A DNA stretch of 25,437 nucleotides, from NCBI GenBank assembly GCA_964545245.1, contig CAZJFC010000028.1:1-25437 (forward strand), read 5' to 3'. This document shows, one piece after another, positions 8,778-16,726 of the stretch. Made by a program: the position numbers and the translations under genes. How positions within the stretch are numbered: position 1 is the first letter of the stretch; the number at the start of each line of letters is the position of its first letter. Origin of the DNA: CAZJFC01 sp964545245. Lineage in GTDB: Bacteria; Pseudomonadota; Alphaproteobacteria; Rickettsiales; 21-14-0-20-44-7. The notes beneath the pieces were generated by a model. It did no database searches. It was not told the origin of the DNA and saw only the letters and a program-made list of their open reading frames with translations.

Positions 8778-9032
8778 TTAATTCCCGCGTGAAGCCGGCC
8801 AGCGTTTATCGCGATAATACTGACGGTCATAATGTTTCATGCGGTAATCGTCATCGTCATAAGCGCGGCGACCGTCATAACGGTAATTGTCACGCTGCTC
8901 CCACTTGCCGTCTTCATTATAATGCTTAGCGCGGTAATCTGCCGGGCGGGCATTTCTGTCATGTTCCGGATGTCCTGTAACGCAACCACTTAAGGCAATT
9001 GCCATAAGTCCGGTAATAGCTAGATTTTTCAT
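8778..9032 (-). CDS. Small Tyr/Arg/Asp-rich lipoprotein of unknown function
   Basis: An 84-residue protein. Residues 1-17 form a lipoprotein signal, MKNLAITGLMAIALSGC, with lipobox LSGC, so the mature protein should be lipid-anchored at the cysteine in the cell envelope. The mature part is very rich in Tyr, Arg, Asp and His and carries two related segments, DYRAKHY and DYRMKHY, each followed by acidic and aromatic residues. An in-frame ATG 12 bases upstream (9044) would add four residues ahead of the signal, and I prefer the internal ATG because the signal peptide begins there. It is transcribed separately from cydAB, 118 bases away. I do not recognise a named family; YXWGXW or NRPP-like small envelope proteins have a similar composition, but no match is claimed. 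Confidence 0.7.
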   Translation of the reverse strand: MKNLAITGLMAIALSGCVTGHPEHDRNARPADYRAKHYNEDGKWEQRDNYRYDGRRAYDDDDYRMKHYDRQYYRDKRWPASRGN

Positions 9033-9148
9033 ATAAAATACCATTTGTTATAAGGTTAAACCGGACTTATTCTCCTAAGCTTGACATAAATTCGCTATAT
9101 GGAAAACATGGGCTTTAAATAAACTCCGGAGCCTATTATATTAAAACC

Positions 9149-10465
9149 ATGGCAAAAAACTCAATTGAGCAGCAGGGTTTCTTTTTCAGCGCAGCGGATG
9201 ATAGCAGGCCGCTGGCTGACCGCATGCGCCCAAAAACCTTTGAAGAAGTTCAGGGGCAGGAACACGTCATTGGCGAGGACAGCCTATTCTCAAAATCACT
9301 GGCCGGCGGAAACCTGCCATCCATAATATTCTGGGGTCCACCCGGATGCGGAAAAACTACAATCGCAAGACTTATTGCCGACAAAATAAAAGCCAATTTT
9401 GTCCAGTTCTCAGCAATTCTTCACGCGACATCAGATTTACGCAAACTCTTTGAAAAGGCGGAAATTGATAAACAGGCCGGAAAAAGAACCGTTCTTCTGG
9501 TAGATGAGATACATCGCTTTAACCGCTCCCAGCAGGATTTATTTTTGCCCTATGTTGAAAACGGGACAATAACCCTGATTGGCGCAACTACCGAGAACCC
9601 TTCGTTTGAAATAAATGGAGCATTGCTTTCCCGCTGCAAGGTTATTGTGCTAAAAAGGCTTGATAGCGAAATCCTCCAGAAGCTCTTTGCGCAAGCCGAG
9701 GAATTCACCGGAAAAAAACTTCCCTTAACTTCCGAAGCGCGGGAAACCTTATGCGCAATGGCGGATGGCGACGGACGCTATCTACTCAACATGGTAGAGG
9801 ATTTACTAACCCTGGCACCGGAAAACGAATTTGATACCGATGAACTTATCAAAGTTTTGCAGCAAAGGGCGCCGCTATATGACAAATCGCAGGAAGGGCA
9901 TTACAACCTCATAAGCGCTTTGCATAAATCCCTGCGCGGTTCCGATGTTGACGCCGCGCTTTATTGGTTTAACCGTATGCTGCAAGGTGGCGAAAACCCG
10001 CTTTATATAGTGCGCCGTTTAATCCGCTTTGCCTCGGAAGACATCGGCCTTGCCGATCCGCAGGCATTAACGCAGACCGTTTCCGCGCAGCAGGCTTATG
10101 AATCGCTTGGCTCACCGGAAGGAGAACTGGCCATAGCGCAAGCAGTTGTTTATCTCGCCACCGCGCCAAAATCCAATGCGGTTTATGTTGCCTTTAATGA
10201 CTCCGCGCGTGATGCAAAAAAATCAGGCTCGATAATGCCTCCCAAACATATACTCAATGCCCCTACAAAACTCATGAAGCAGGAGGGTTATGGCGAAGGT
10301 TATATATACGACCACAACACGAAAGACGGTTTTTCTGGACAAAATTATTTCCCTGAATCCATGCCGCGCGCAAGCTATTACCAGCCGGTTGAACGCGGTT
10401 TTGAGCGTGAGATTATAAAACGGCTGGAATACTGGAATAAGAGGCGCAGCGAGAAAAACCCTTAA
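9149..10465 (+). CDS. rarA: Replication-associated recombination protein A (AAA+ ATPase)
   Basis: A 438-residue AAA+ protein of the RarA/MgsA/WRNIP1 family, related to clamp-loader subunits and acting at stalled replication forks. It shows Walker A GPPGCGKT (63-70), Walker B LLVDE (116-120) continuing into IHRFNRSQQD, sensor-1 GATTENPSF (145-153) and the arginine-finger SRC (161-163). The C-terminal tetramerisation part contains the typical AxxxPKSNA and GxGYIYDHN blocks. Length is normal. It converges on the next gene with a 4-base overlap (TTAA at 10462-10465 supplies a stop codon to both strands), leaving no room for a dedicated terminator. Confidence 0.95.
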   Translation: MAKNSIEQQGFFFSAADDSRPLADRMRPKTFEEVQGQEHVIGEDSLFSKSLAGGNLPSIIFWGPPGCGKTTIARLIADKIKANFVQFSAILHATSDLRKLFEKAEIDKQAGKRTVLLVDEIHRFNRSQQDLFLPYVENGTITLIGATTENPSFEINGALLSRCKVIVLKRLDSEILQKLFAQAEEFTGKKLPLTSEARETLCAMADGDGRYLLNMVEDLLTLAPENEFDTDELIKVLQQRAPLYDKSQEGHYNLISALHKSLRGSDVDAALYWFNRMLQGGENPLYIVRRLIRFASEDIGLADPQALTQTVSAQQAYESLGSPEGELAIAQAVVYLATAPKSNAVYVAFNDSARDAKKSGSIMPPKHILNAPTKLMKQEGYGEGYIYDHNTKDGFSGQNYFPESMPRASYYQPVERGFEREIIKRLEYWNKRRSEKNP

Positions 10466-11067
10466 GTGTTCATCTGGAATGGGTTCATCTTCTTTGCATC
10501 GCGCGTATACTGGTCAATAAGGCGCTGTATCTTATAATCGCACGACATTGATTTCGGATTATATTTACCTACCTTCATACCCATACGGTTCGTAATTGCA
10601 CCTGTATCAAGATTCACTTCCATAACGATCACGCCAAATTTGTTGCGGATTTTGCCCGTTTTATCAATCCACCCGCCTGCGCGGCCCGTATATTGTTTTG
10701 GCACGACTTCCACCCTCTGGTCGCGGATTTTAGCACGTTCCTTGGCACGTTTCTGCATGGCAAGTTCCATTGCCATCTTCTGGCCTTTGGTCATTTCCTT
10801 CTTCTCAGGAGCGACAGTTCCCGGCAAGTGGAACGAAGGGCCGATCCCGCCATTGAACATTTTTTCGTCCATCAAATCTTCAATCATTTCCTTATAGTCG
10901 GTGAGCTGGCGGGTTTTTTCCCTTACAAGCTCATCCATGGTGCTCTTATAGTTGCGCTGGTGCGACTTGATCATTTTATCGAATTTCTCACGGAATTCAT
11001 TTTTCTTGCGTTTTGAGCCGAATCCGCTGCCGCCGCCTGAAGGGCCACCAAAAAAACCTCTGGACAT
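10462..11067 (-). CDS. Conserved-looking basic protein of unknown function
   Basis: A 201-residue protein I do not recognise. It starts with a Gly/Ser/Phe-rich tail (residues 2-18), continues with a long highly charged, lysine- and glutamate-rich stretch likely to be helical (about 20-125, with KMAMELAMQKRAKERAKIRDQR), and ends in a compact-looking domain from about 130 with GRAGGWIDKTGKIRNKFG and GAITNRMGMKVGKYNPKS. No signal peptide or membrane segment is present. A good Shine-Dalgarno, CAGGAG, lies 6 bases before the ATG (11074-11079), which supports a real translated gene. The positive charge would suit nucleic-acid binding, but that is a guess from composition. It diverges from rapZ with only 30 bases between the start codons. 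Confidence 0.75.
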   Translation of the reverse strand: MSRGFFGGPSGGGSGFGSKRKKNEFREKFDKMIKSHQRNYKSTMDELVREKTRQLTDYKEMIEDLMDEKMFNGGIGPSFHLPGTVAPEKKEMTKGQKMAMELAMQKRAKERAKIRDQRVEVVPKQYTGRAGGWIDKTGKIRNKFGVIVMEVNLDTGAITNRMGMKVGKYNPKSMSCDYKIQRLIDQYTRDAKKMNPFQMNT

Positions 11068-11097
11068 AAATATCTCCTGCTCCCATTATATCACAAA

Positions 11098-11931
11098 ATG
11101 GGTAAAAATTTAAATAATATTGTCTTGGTCACGGGCAGTTCAGGCGCCGGAAAGTCAATAGCGTTAAAAGCTTTGGAGGATTTGGGCTATGACGCGATCG
11201 ACAATATCCCCCTTACAATCCTTCCATCCCTGGTGCAAACCTACCCCAAAGACGGCCTCCTCGCCGTAGGTGTAGATGCCAGAAATCAGGGCTTCACCGC
11301 AGATAAGTTTCTGGAAGTTATAGGTAAATTGGAACATACCCTGCTTTTTCTGGATGCCGATACAGACGTTCTCCACCGCCGTTTCAGCGAAACACGCCGT
11401 CGCCACCCGCTAGCGAAAGACAGGCCGATTGCAGACGGTATCCGCCATGAAAAACAGCTCATAGAAGGGTTAAAAAAACATGCGGATTATGTGCTTGATA
11501 CCTCAAATTTCAGCCAAAATGACCTCAGAAACTGGATTCGCGGCCATTTTTCACAGGAAAAAGACAATCTGCTGATTACCCTCACCTCATTTTCCTACAA
11601 GCACGGCATCCCGCGCGAAGCAGATTTGGTGTTTGACGCACGCTTTCTCAAAAACCCTCATTATGTCGAAAAGCTGCGTGAGAAAAATGGTAAAAATAAG
11701 GACGTTGCCTCATATATAGAAAAAGACGATAATTTTGAGCCATTCATAACGTCATTGCAGAATCTCGTCCTGCCACTCCTTCCGGCTTATAAAGCGGAGG
11801 GCAAGTCATACCTTACAATCGCTTTCGGCTGCACCGGCGGCAAACACCGCAGCGTATTCATTACCGAGAAATTCGCCAATATCCTTGCCAAGAACGGCTA
11901 CAAATCCGTCATCCGCCACCGTGACATTTAA
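11098..11931 (+). CDS. rapZ: RapZ-family nucleotide-binding protein (YvcJ/RNase adapter)
   Basis: A 277-residue P-loop protein. The N-terminal kinase-like domain has Walker A GSSGAGKS (13-20) and FLDADTDVL with FSETRRRHPL. The C-terminal domain has FSYKHGIPREADLVFDARFL and, near residue 244, GCTGGKHRSV, all signatures of RapZ. In enterobacteria RapZ binds the small RNA GlmZ and adapts RNase E to it; in alphaproteobacteria the role is less clear and the gene usually sits by hprK and PTS genes. Here it lies between an unknown gene and nadC with no PTS genes in view. No Shine-Dalgarno is seen before the ATG. It ends directly against the convergent nadC. Confidence 0.93.
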   Translation: MGKNLNNIVLVTGSSGAGKSIALKALEDLGYDAIDNIPLTILPSLVQTYPKDGLLAVGVDARNQGFTADKFLEVIGKLEHTLLFLDADTDVLHRRFSETRRRHPLAKDRPIADGIRHEKQLIEGLKKHADYVLDTSNFSQNDLRNWIRGHFSQEKDNLLITLTSFSYKHGIPREADLVFDARFLKNPHYVEKLREKNGKNKDVASYIEKDDNFEPFITSLQNLVLPLLPAYKAEGKSYLTIAFGCTGGKHRSVFITEKFANILAKNGYKSVIRHRDI

Positions 11932-12735
11932 TTAATCCAAGCCTATATCCACAGCCTTGGCTGACATGGTAATTTTACTGGTTGAAATAAAATTAACCCC
12001 GGTTTCCGCAATCTGGCGCACCGTTTGTAAATTAACATTCCCCGAAGCCTCAACCGGTATCTTTCCGGCCACCAGCTTTACAACTTCCTTAAGCTGAGCA
12101 ACACCCATATTATCCGCCATAATCACGTCCGCCCCGGCTTGCAGGGCTTCTTTAACCTGCTCAATTGAATCGCACTCAACCTCAATTTTTAGCCCGGTCA
12201 CCCTCGCCTTTTTTACAGCCTTCGCAATTCCGCCCGCTTCCTTGATATGGTTGTCCTTGACCATCACCATATCATAAAGCCCCATACGGTGGTTCTCCCC
12301 GCCGCCGCATTTCACCGCATATTTGGACAATACCCGCAGCCCCGGAACCGTCTTGCGCGTATCAAGCATTTTGGCTTTCGTCCCCTTCACCGCCTCAACA
12401 TATTTTGCCGTTTCGGTGGCAATTCCGGAAAGAAGCTGGATAAGGTTAAGCACACTACGTTCCTTCGCAAGAATTTCACGCGTGTTTCCCCCCACCTTCG
12501 CAATTGCGGATTTTGCCGGGAGCTTATCGCCGTCCTTCACAAAAATTTCAGCATCAGGAAACGCCTGCCTGATAGCCTCCGTGCCACAAAAAACGATTTC
12601 CTCACGTGTGTTGAACACAAATTCAGAAACGCTATCAGCAGGAATTACCGAGTTACCCGTTGCATCACCCGCGCCGATGTCCTCAGCATAGGCCAATTCC
12701 AGAACATTCTTAATTTCAGATACAATATCACCCAT
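11932..12735 (-). CDS. nadC: Nicotinate-nucleotide pyrophosphorylase (quinolinate phosphoribosyltransferase)
   Basis: A 267-residue cytosolic enzyme of de novo NAD synthesis that converts quinolinate and PRPP to nicotinate mononucleotide. Signatures include EDIGAGDATGNS (18-29), the DTRKT motif (125-129), KCGGGENHRMGL (142-153) and VKDNHI (159-164), followed by the beta/alpha-barrel glutamate (EVECDS) and ADNMG. It is about 30 residues shorter than the E. coli enzyme. nadA and nadB are not nearby. It is downstream of recA on the same strand, separated by 78 bases containing hairpins, so cotranscription is possible but uncertain. Confidence 0.95.
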   Translation of the reverse strand: MGDIVSEIKNVLELAYAEDIGAGDATGNSVIPADSVSEFVFNTREEIVFCGTEAIRQAFPDAEIFVKDGDKLPAKSAIAKVGGNTREILAKERSVLNLIQLLSGIATETAKYVEAVKGTKAKMLDTRKTVPGLRVLSKYAVKCGGGENHRMGLYDMVMVKDNHIKEAGGIAKAVKKARVTGLKIEVECDSIEQVKEALQAGADVIMADNMGVAQLKEVVKLVAGKIPVEASGNVNLQTVRQIAETGVNFISTSKITMSAKAVDIGLD

Positions 12736-12786
12736 AACTTACCTGCGTTCCGAGCCACAGGCGAAGGCAAGGCCATTGAGGCCGCT

Positions 12787-12808
12787 AAGCCATGCGGCGC
12801 ATGAGCTT
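12787..12808 (-). other. GC-rich hairpins between recA and nadC
   Basis: Just after the recA stop (reading on the minus strand) there is an interrupted palindrome AAGC(T)CATG-CGCCG-CATGGCTT (12787-12808). It overlaps two further stems, GCCGC/GCGGC (12781-12798) and GGCC/GGCC (12771-12783). Only one can form at a time. No run of T follows, so this is not a textbook intrinsic terminator. It could be a processing site, a weak terminator, or a dispersed repeat copy. Confidence 0.4.
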
Positions 12809-12813
12809 AAATA

Positions 12814-13848
12814 TTAACTCGCCTCTTCCAGTTCAGCTTCGTTAGCGCCAATCTCGGCAACTACGCTGCTTTCCTGCGCTGCCTTGCGGATTTTTGCTTC
12901 AATCTCATCGGCGATCTTCGGGTTGTTCCTCAGGAATTCACGAGCGGATTCCTTACCCTGTCCAATACGCTGCGAGCCATAGGAGAACCATGAACCGGCT
13001 TTCTCCACTGCGCCGATTTTAACGCCGAGATCAATAATCTCTCCGGTTTTGGAGATGCCTTCGCCATACATGATGTCAAACTCAACCTGCTTGAACGGAG
13101 GCGCAACCTTGTTCTTCACCACCTTCACGCGGGTCTGGCTGCCGGTGACATCATCTTTTTCCTTGATGGCACCAATGCGGCGGATATCAAGCCGGACGGA
13201 AGCGTAGAACTTCAGCGCGTTGCCGCCTGTTGTCGTTTCCGGGTTGCCGAACATCACGCCGATTTTCTGGCGGATCTGGTTGATGAAAATCACCATACAA
13301 TTTGTTTTGCTGATAGAACCTGTCAGTTTACGAAGCGCTTGTGACATCAAACGCGCCTGCAATCCCATATGCGAATCACCCATTTCGCCTTCAAGCTCCG
13401 CCTTCGGGACAAGCGCCGCAACCGAGTCAATCACGATAACATCCACTGCACCGGAACGGGTAAGCGTATCAGCGATTTCAAGCGCCTGCTCGCCGGTATC
13501 AGGCTGCGAAATCAAGAGGTCATTCACCTGCACACCAAGCTTTGCCGCATAAATCGGGTCAAGCGCATGCTCCGCATCGATGAAAGCGCAGGTTAAACCT
13601 GCTTTCTGCGCCTGCGCGATCGTGGAAAGCGTGAGCGTTGTTTTACCTGAGCTTTCCGGGCCATAGATTTCGACGATGCGGCCTTTCGGCAACCCGCCGA
13701 TTCCGAGCGCGAGGTCAAGCCCGATAGAGCCGGTTGAAACCGCTTCAATATTGAGCGCTTCCCGCTGGCCGAGCTTCATGATGGAGCCTTTGCCGAAAGA
13801 TTTTTCGATTTGTGATAATGCCGCTTCGAGTGCTTTTTTCTTATCCAT
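12814..13848 (-). CDS. recA: Recombinase RecA
   Basis: A 344-residue recombinase that forms filaments on single-stranded DNA, promotes strand exchange and stimulates LexA self-cleavage. It shows Walker A GPESSGKT (63-70), catalytic Glu93 in DAEHALD, Walker B VIVIDS with Asp141, loop L1 around ELEGEMGDSHMG (151-162), NQIRQKIGVMFGNPE and loop L2 with TTTGGNALKF. The C terminus is short and acidic, as is usual. The N terminus (MDKKKALEAALSQIEKSFGKG) is complete. A candidate promoter lies at 13883-13910. I see no alphaproteobacterial LexA box (GTTC-N7-GTTC) in the 98 bases upstream. Confidence 0.98.
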   Translation of the reverse strand: MDKKKALEAALSQIEKSFGKGSIMKLGQREALNIEAVSTGSIGLDLALGIGGLPKGRIVEIYGPESSGKTTLTLSTIAQAQKAGLTCAFIDAEHALDPIYAAKLGVQVNDLLISQPDTGEQALEIADTLTRSGAVDVIVIDSVAALVPKAELEGEMGDSHMGLQARLMSQALRKLTGSISKTNCMVIFINQIRQKIGVMFGNPETTTGGNALKFYASVRLDIRRIGAIKEKDDVTGSQTRVKVVKNKVAPPFKQVEFDIMYGEGISKTGEIIDLGVKIGAVEKAGSWFSYGSQRIGQGKESAREFLRNNPKIADEIEAKIRKAAQESSVVAEIGANEAELEEAS

Positions 13849-13882
13849 ATATGCCTGCTATTTTTAGAGTTTAATTAATAAA

Positions 13883-13910
13883 TTAATAGCAGCTTGGCAC
13901 TTACGGGCAA
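13883..13910 (-). promoter_or_regulatory. Candidate recA promoter
   Basis: On the minus strand TTGCCC (13905-13910) and TATTAA (13883-13888) are separated by 16 bases and lie about 35 bases before the recA start. The spacing is acceptable for a sigma-70 promoter and both hexamers are 4/6 matches. Confidence 0.4.
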
Positions 13911-13946
13911 GGAGTATTTTCAGCAATTTACAGTAGAAATCTCGGC

Positions 13947-15842
13947 CTAGGCGAGTTGTACGGACTGGCTGGCTTTTTTGGCAGCGGCCTCTACTTGCTT
14001 TTCCTTCACAGCATTATTTTCAACACTTTTTGGGTTAATTGCATTATGGGCGATAACCTGAACTTCTTCGGGAACTTCCTCCCTGCCGTTATCACGGAGG
14101 AAACTATTTAACCCTTCATAATTAATAGTGGCGGTCGTGGCCTGCTCCACCGCATCTGTTTTTTCACCACGGCGCTGGTTGATGAATTGCTGGTCGAAGA
14201 ATACGCCCCTGTCCTTGTCGCACAGAACAGATTCGCGCGAAGCTTTTGCGCCTGATTTAAATTTCACGCCCATTGAGTCCAGGTCCAGATATTGCGACGG
14301 ATTGATATAAATACCGGATTTTGAATCCATTGTCCTGATGTCAAGATGCGGGTTATATGGGCTTCTTGAGCATTTAGGCAGAATAGTTGCTACCTTTTCC
14401 CCGGCTTTAACCCTGTCGCCAACACTGACTTTTGAATCTACGTGTAGATAAGTGGTGGTAGTTCCGTTATCATTCCTGACGGTTACACCCATCTGCCCGA
14501 CTTTTACCACCTGTCCGTCAAAAATAGATAAAACACCCATTCCCGCCGCTGCCCTTAAATCATAAGCCGGGTGGTTACGGCTGCCATAACCCAGGTTACG
14601 CTGCCCGAAATCGGAAGTTATAACCCTGTCGGTTGCGCCTTCCACCGGATAAACTTTTGACTTTTCAAATCTGTCGCTCAGCAAATCATAATTGAACCTG
14701 GCAATTCCGCCCGTCGGCGTATTATAACCCGGCGCGGCTCCCGTGCTCGCGCTTGGACGAAAATCCCTTTTATGTTCTTCAGGAAGGCGCTCAATCGCCC
14801 TTTCCCTTTCCGGTTGCGGGGCGGCGTCGAACCTTTCCATAAATTCGGAGAAGGTTTCTTTTCCGATTATCTGCATCAGGGCGGCAACAATTACGAGCAA
14901 TAACTGCGCTTCAAGCGGCAGGTCACTGATATCATCAAGGAAATGCTCCCTCTGGCGGGCGTTATAACGTTCTTTATCTGCCTCCGCCTTGGTGCTGAAC
15001 CTGCGCCCTTCATATTCAAACACAGTCGGGTCGGATGGGGTAAAATCCGGTATTTCCATTCCTTCCATTTTCAACTGGCTGCGGCTGTTGGCATATTTAA
15101 CGGTACGGGCAAGAATTTCTTCACGGTTCATGCTTGAAAGCAGCGGGTCATTCACCATCGCTTCCATAAATTCCACCGGAACCACTCCCGGTTTTTCAGT
15201 GAGGTGTGCAATCGCCAGAGCGCCCGAAAACGGCCTGCGCGGAGCCAGCCTTTCACGGACGGTATCACCTTTACCACCTTTAAGCAGCTTGGTACTTCCC
15301 GAAACCGACTGCCCGGTTGTAAATGCTTCAAAAATCTGTTTGGCATCGCCACTTTTCAGTTTCTCGATTTTTTGTTGGTCAACTTCTTTCTCGTAGCCCT
15401 GCGTAGGCTTTGCCTTATGGAAAAAACCGACCTCACCCTTGTTGAATATTTCAAGGATTACCGCATCCTGAAAATTCTGCGGCTGTTCGGCGAACCATTC
15501 CTTACCCAGATGTTTTTCAGCAATTGCGCGGAACCTTTTATTATCCCCGTTAATGTATAGCTTTGCAGCATCTTCCTTGCTCAATACGCCGGTAGATTTA
15601 AACTTGTTCCAGTCAACCCCAGCATTTTCAAACACCCATTTTCCACCGTGGGAAAGCGAGTGGCCGATGCCTACGGTTGTCCAGTCAGCGCCATCGTTAT
15701 ATGATTTTGTATAAAGCCCTTCAACCTGGACTGCCATCTTGACAGATAGCTCCCTTTGTTTATCCACATCGCTTCCAGCCGATTTCAGATAGGCGGCATA
15801 CCGCTCGACGCTAGGGAAAACCAGATGTGTTGGTTGGCTCAT
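13947..15842 (-). CDS. Large lysozyme-like (GH24) and M23 peptidase-like cell-wall protein
   Basis: A 631-residue protein with two predicted wall-degrading domains. Residues about 35-200 match T4-type lysozyme: Glu41, Asp50 and Thr56 have exactly the E-9-D-6-T spacing of the T4 catalytic triad in EGLYTKSYNDGADWTTVGIG, and TVRERLAPRR resembles the family's C-terminal part. Residues 405-515 form an LytM/M23 fold with SDFGQR, H424-P-A-Y-D428 and YLH467, but the usual HxH ends as H499-L-D501, replacing a zinc-ligand histidine by aspartate. Between them is a charged linker with a hydrophobic segment (309-326, LPLEAQLLLVIVAALMQI). No N-terminal signal peptide is seen, so export would need another route or lysis. 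It lies on the opposite strand between recA and trmD with no holin, spanin or phage genes nearby. GGAG is present but unusually close to the ATG. Confidence 0.8.
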   Translation of the reverse strand: MSQPTHLVFPSVERYAAYLKSAGSDVDKQRELSVKMAVQVEGLYTKSYNDGADWTTVGIGHSLSHGGKWVFENAGVDWNKFKSTGVLSKEDAAKLYINGDNKRFRAIAEKHLGKEWFAEQPQNFQDAVILEIFNKGEVGFFHKAKPTQGYEKEVDQQKIEKLKSGDAKQIFEAFTTGQSVSGSTKLLKGGKGDTVRERLAPRRPFSGALAIAHLTEKPGVVPVEFMEAMVNDPLLSSMNREEILARTVKYANSRSQLKMEGMEIPDFTPSDPTVFEYEGRRFSTKAEADKERYNARQREHFLDDISDLPLEAQLLLVIVAALMQIIGKETFSEFMERFDAAPQPERERAIERLPEEHKRDFRPSASTGAAPGYNTPTGGIARFNYDLLSDRFEKSKVYPVEGATDRVITSDFGQRNLGYGSRNHPAYDLRAAAGMGVLSIFDGQVVKVGQMGVTVRNDNGTTTTYLHVDSKVSVGDRVKAGEKVATILPKCSRSPYNPHLDIRTMDSKSGIYINPSQYLDLDSMGVKFKSGAKASRESVLCDKDRGVFFDQQFINQRRGEKTDAVEQATTATINYEGLNSFLRDNGREEVPEEVQVIAHNAINPKSVENNAVKEKQVEAAAKKASQSVQLA

Positions 15843-15936
15843 ACTCCAACACTAACACCCTCATATGACAAATTCATTACAAAAACGCCAAAACATGCTA
15901 GGAAAGTAAAAAAAACCTTAAAAATACCCGAATTTT

Positions 15937-16611
15937 ATGCGATTTACCCTGTTAACCCTGTTCCCGGACATGTTCCCCGGCACGCTTGGCTTCTCACTGG
16001 CCGGAGATGCCCTCAAAAAAGGAATCTGGGGCTTTGACGCCATCGACATCAAAACCTTCGGCCTCGGCAAGCACCGTCAGGTTGATGACGCCCCCTATGG
16101 CGGTGGCGCCGGCCTCGTCATGCGCCCCGACGTCCTCGAATCCGCCCTCCAACCAACCATCAACCATCAACCATCAACCAAACTAATCTACATGTCCCCC
16201 CGCGGCAAGCCCCTCACCCAGCAAAAAGCGCACGAACTCGCAAAAGAACCTCACATCACCATCCTTTGCGGACGCTTTGAGGGCGTTGATGAGCGCGTCC
16301 TTGAACACTACAACTTCGAGGAGATCAGCGTTGGCGATTACGTCCTTTCCGGCGGCGAGCCAGCCGCACTCATACTAATGGACACAGTAATCCGCCTGCT
16401 GCCGGAGGTGATGGGCAACCCCGAAACCCTAGCCGAGGAAAGCTTCTCAAACGGCCTACTCGAATACCCCCAATACACCCGCCCGGCGGAGTGGCAAGGC
16501 CGCAAAGTGCCAGAGATACTGACCTCCGGCGACCACGCCAAAGTGGCCGCATGGCGCAAACAAAAATCAGTTGAGCTAACAGAAAAAATCCGCCCCGACC
16601 TGCTAAAATAA
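15937..16611 (+). CDS. trmD: tRNA (guanine-37-N1)-methyltransferase TrmD
   Basis: A 224-residue SPOUT methyltransferase that makes m1G37 in tRNAs reading CCN, CUN and CGG codons, preventing +1 frameshifts. Visible are RQVDDAPYGGGAGLVM, the trefoil-knot SAM-binding segments LIYMSPRGKPL and LCGRFEGVDERV, ISVGDYVLSGGEPAAL, and the C-terminal EYPQYTRP and GDHAKVAAWR. The loop at residues 72-83 is encoded by a 7-base tandem repeat (16151-16185) but its length is the same as in E. coli TrmD, so function should be kept. The gene normally sits between rimM and rplS; here both neighbours are replaced by lysozyme-like genes on the other strand. No Shine-Dalgarno precedes the ATG. Confidence 0.95.
   Translation: MRFTLLTLFPDMFPGTLGFSLAGDALKKGIWGFDAIDIKTFGLGKHRQVDDAPYGGGAGLVMRPDVLESALQPTINHQPSTKLIYMSPRGKPLTQQKAHELAKEPHITILCGRFEGVDERVLEHYNFEEISVGDYVLSGGEPAALILMDTVIRLLPEVMGNPETLAEESFSNGLLEYPQYTRPAEWQGRKVPEILTSGDHAKVAAWRKQKSVELTEKIRPDLLK
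16151..16185. repeat. In-frame heptamer array inside trmD
   Basis: Three perfect tandem copies of CATCAAC (16158-16178) are flanked by degenerate units AACCAAC and CAAACTA. Three copies make 21 bases, so the frame is kept; the encoded loop is rich in Pro, Thr, Asn and His. The units resemble the AACCA-based arrays around the four-helix-bundle gene at 19591. Confidence 0.75.
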
Positions 16612-16629
16612 TTACTAACAACAAAGCCT

Positions 16630-16696
16630 GTCATTCCCGCGCAGGCGGGAATCTTTAGTGGTTAAAATGTAAGATTCCCGCCTGCGCGGGAATGAC
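16630..16696. repeat. Double-palindrome (REP/dRS3-like) element, copy 1
   Basis: Two 26-base arms (16630-16655 and 16671-16696) are perfect reverse complements separated by 15 bases, and each arm is itself a near-palindrome built on ATTCCCGC...GCGGGAAT. It lies between the convergent trmD and the 741-residue lysozyme-like gene, where it could end transcription from both sides. The core resembles widely distributed ATTCCC-N8-GGGAAT repeats. Confidence 0.85.
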
Positions 16697-16726
16697 AATT
16701 TCCAGAAGCCCCGTAACATACGTTTA

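Noticed and set aside
12247..12804. Open frame of 185 codons opposite nadC
   Set aside because: Shadow of a conserved gene with no own signals.
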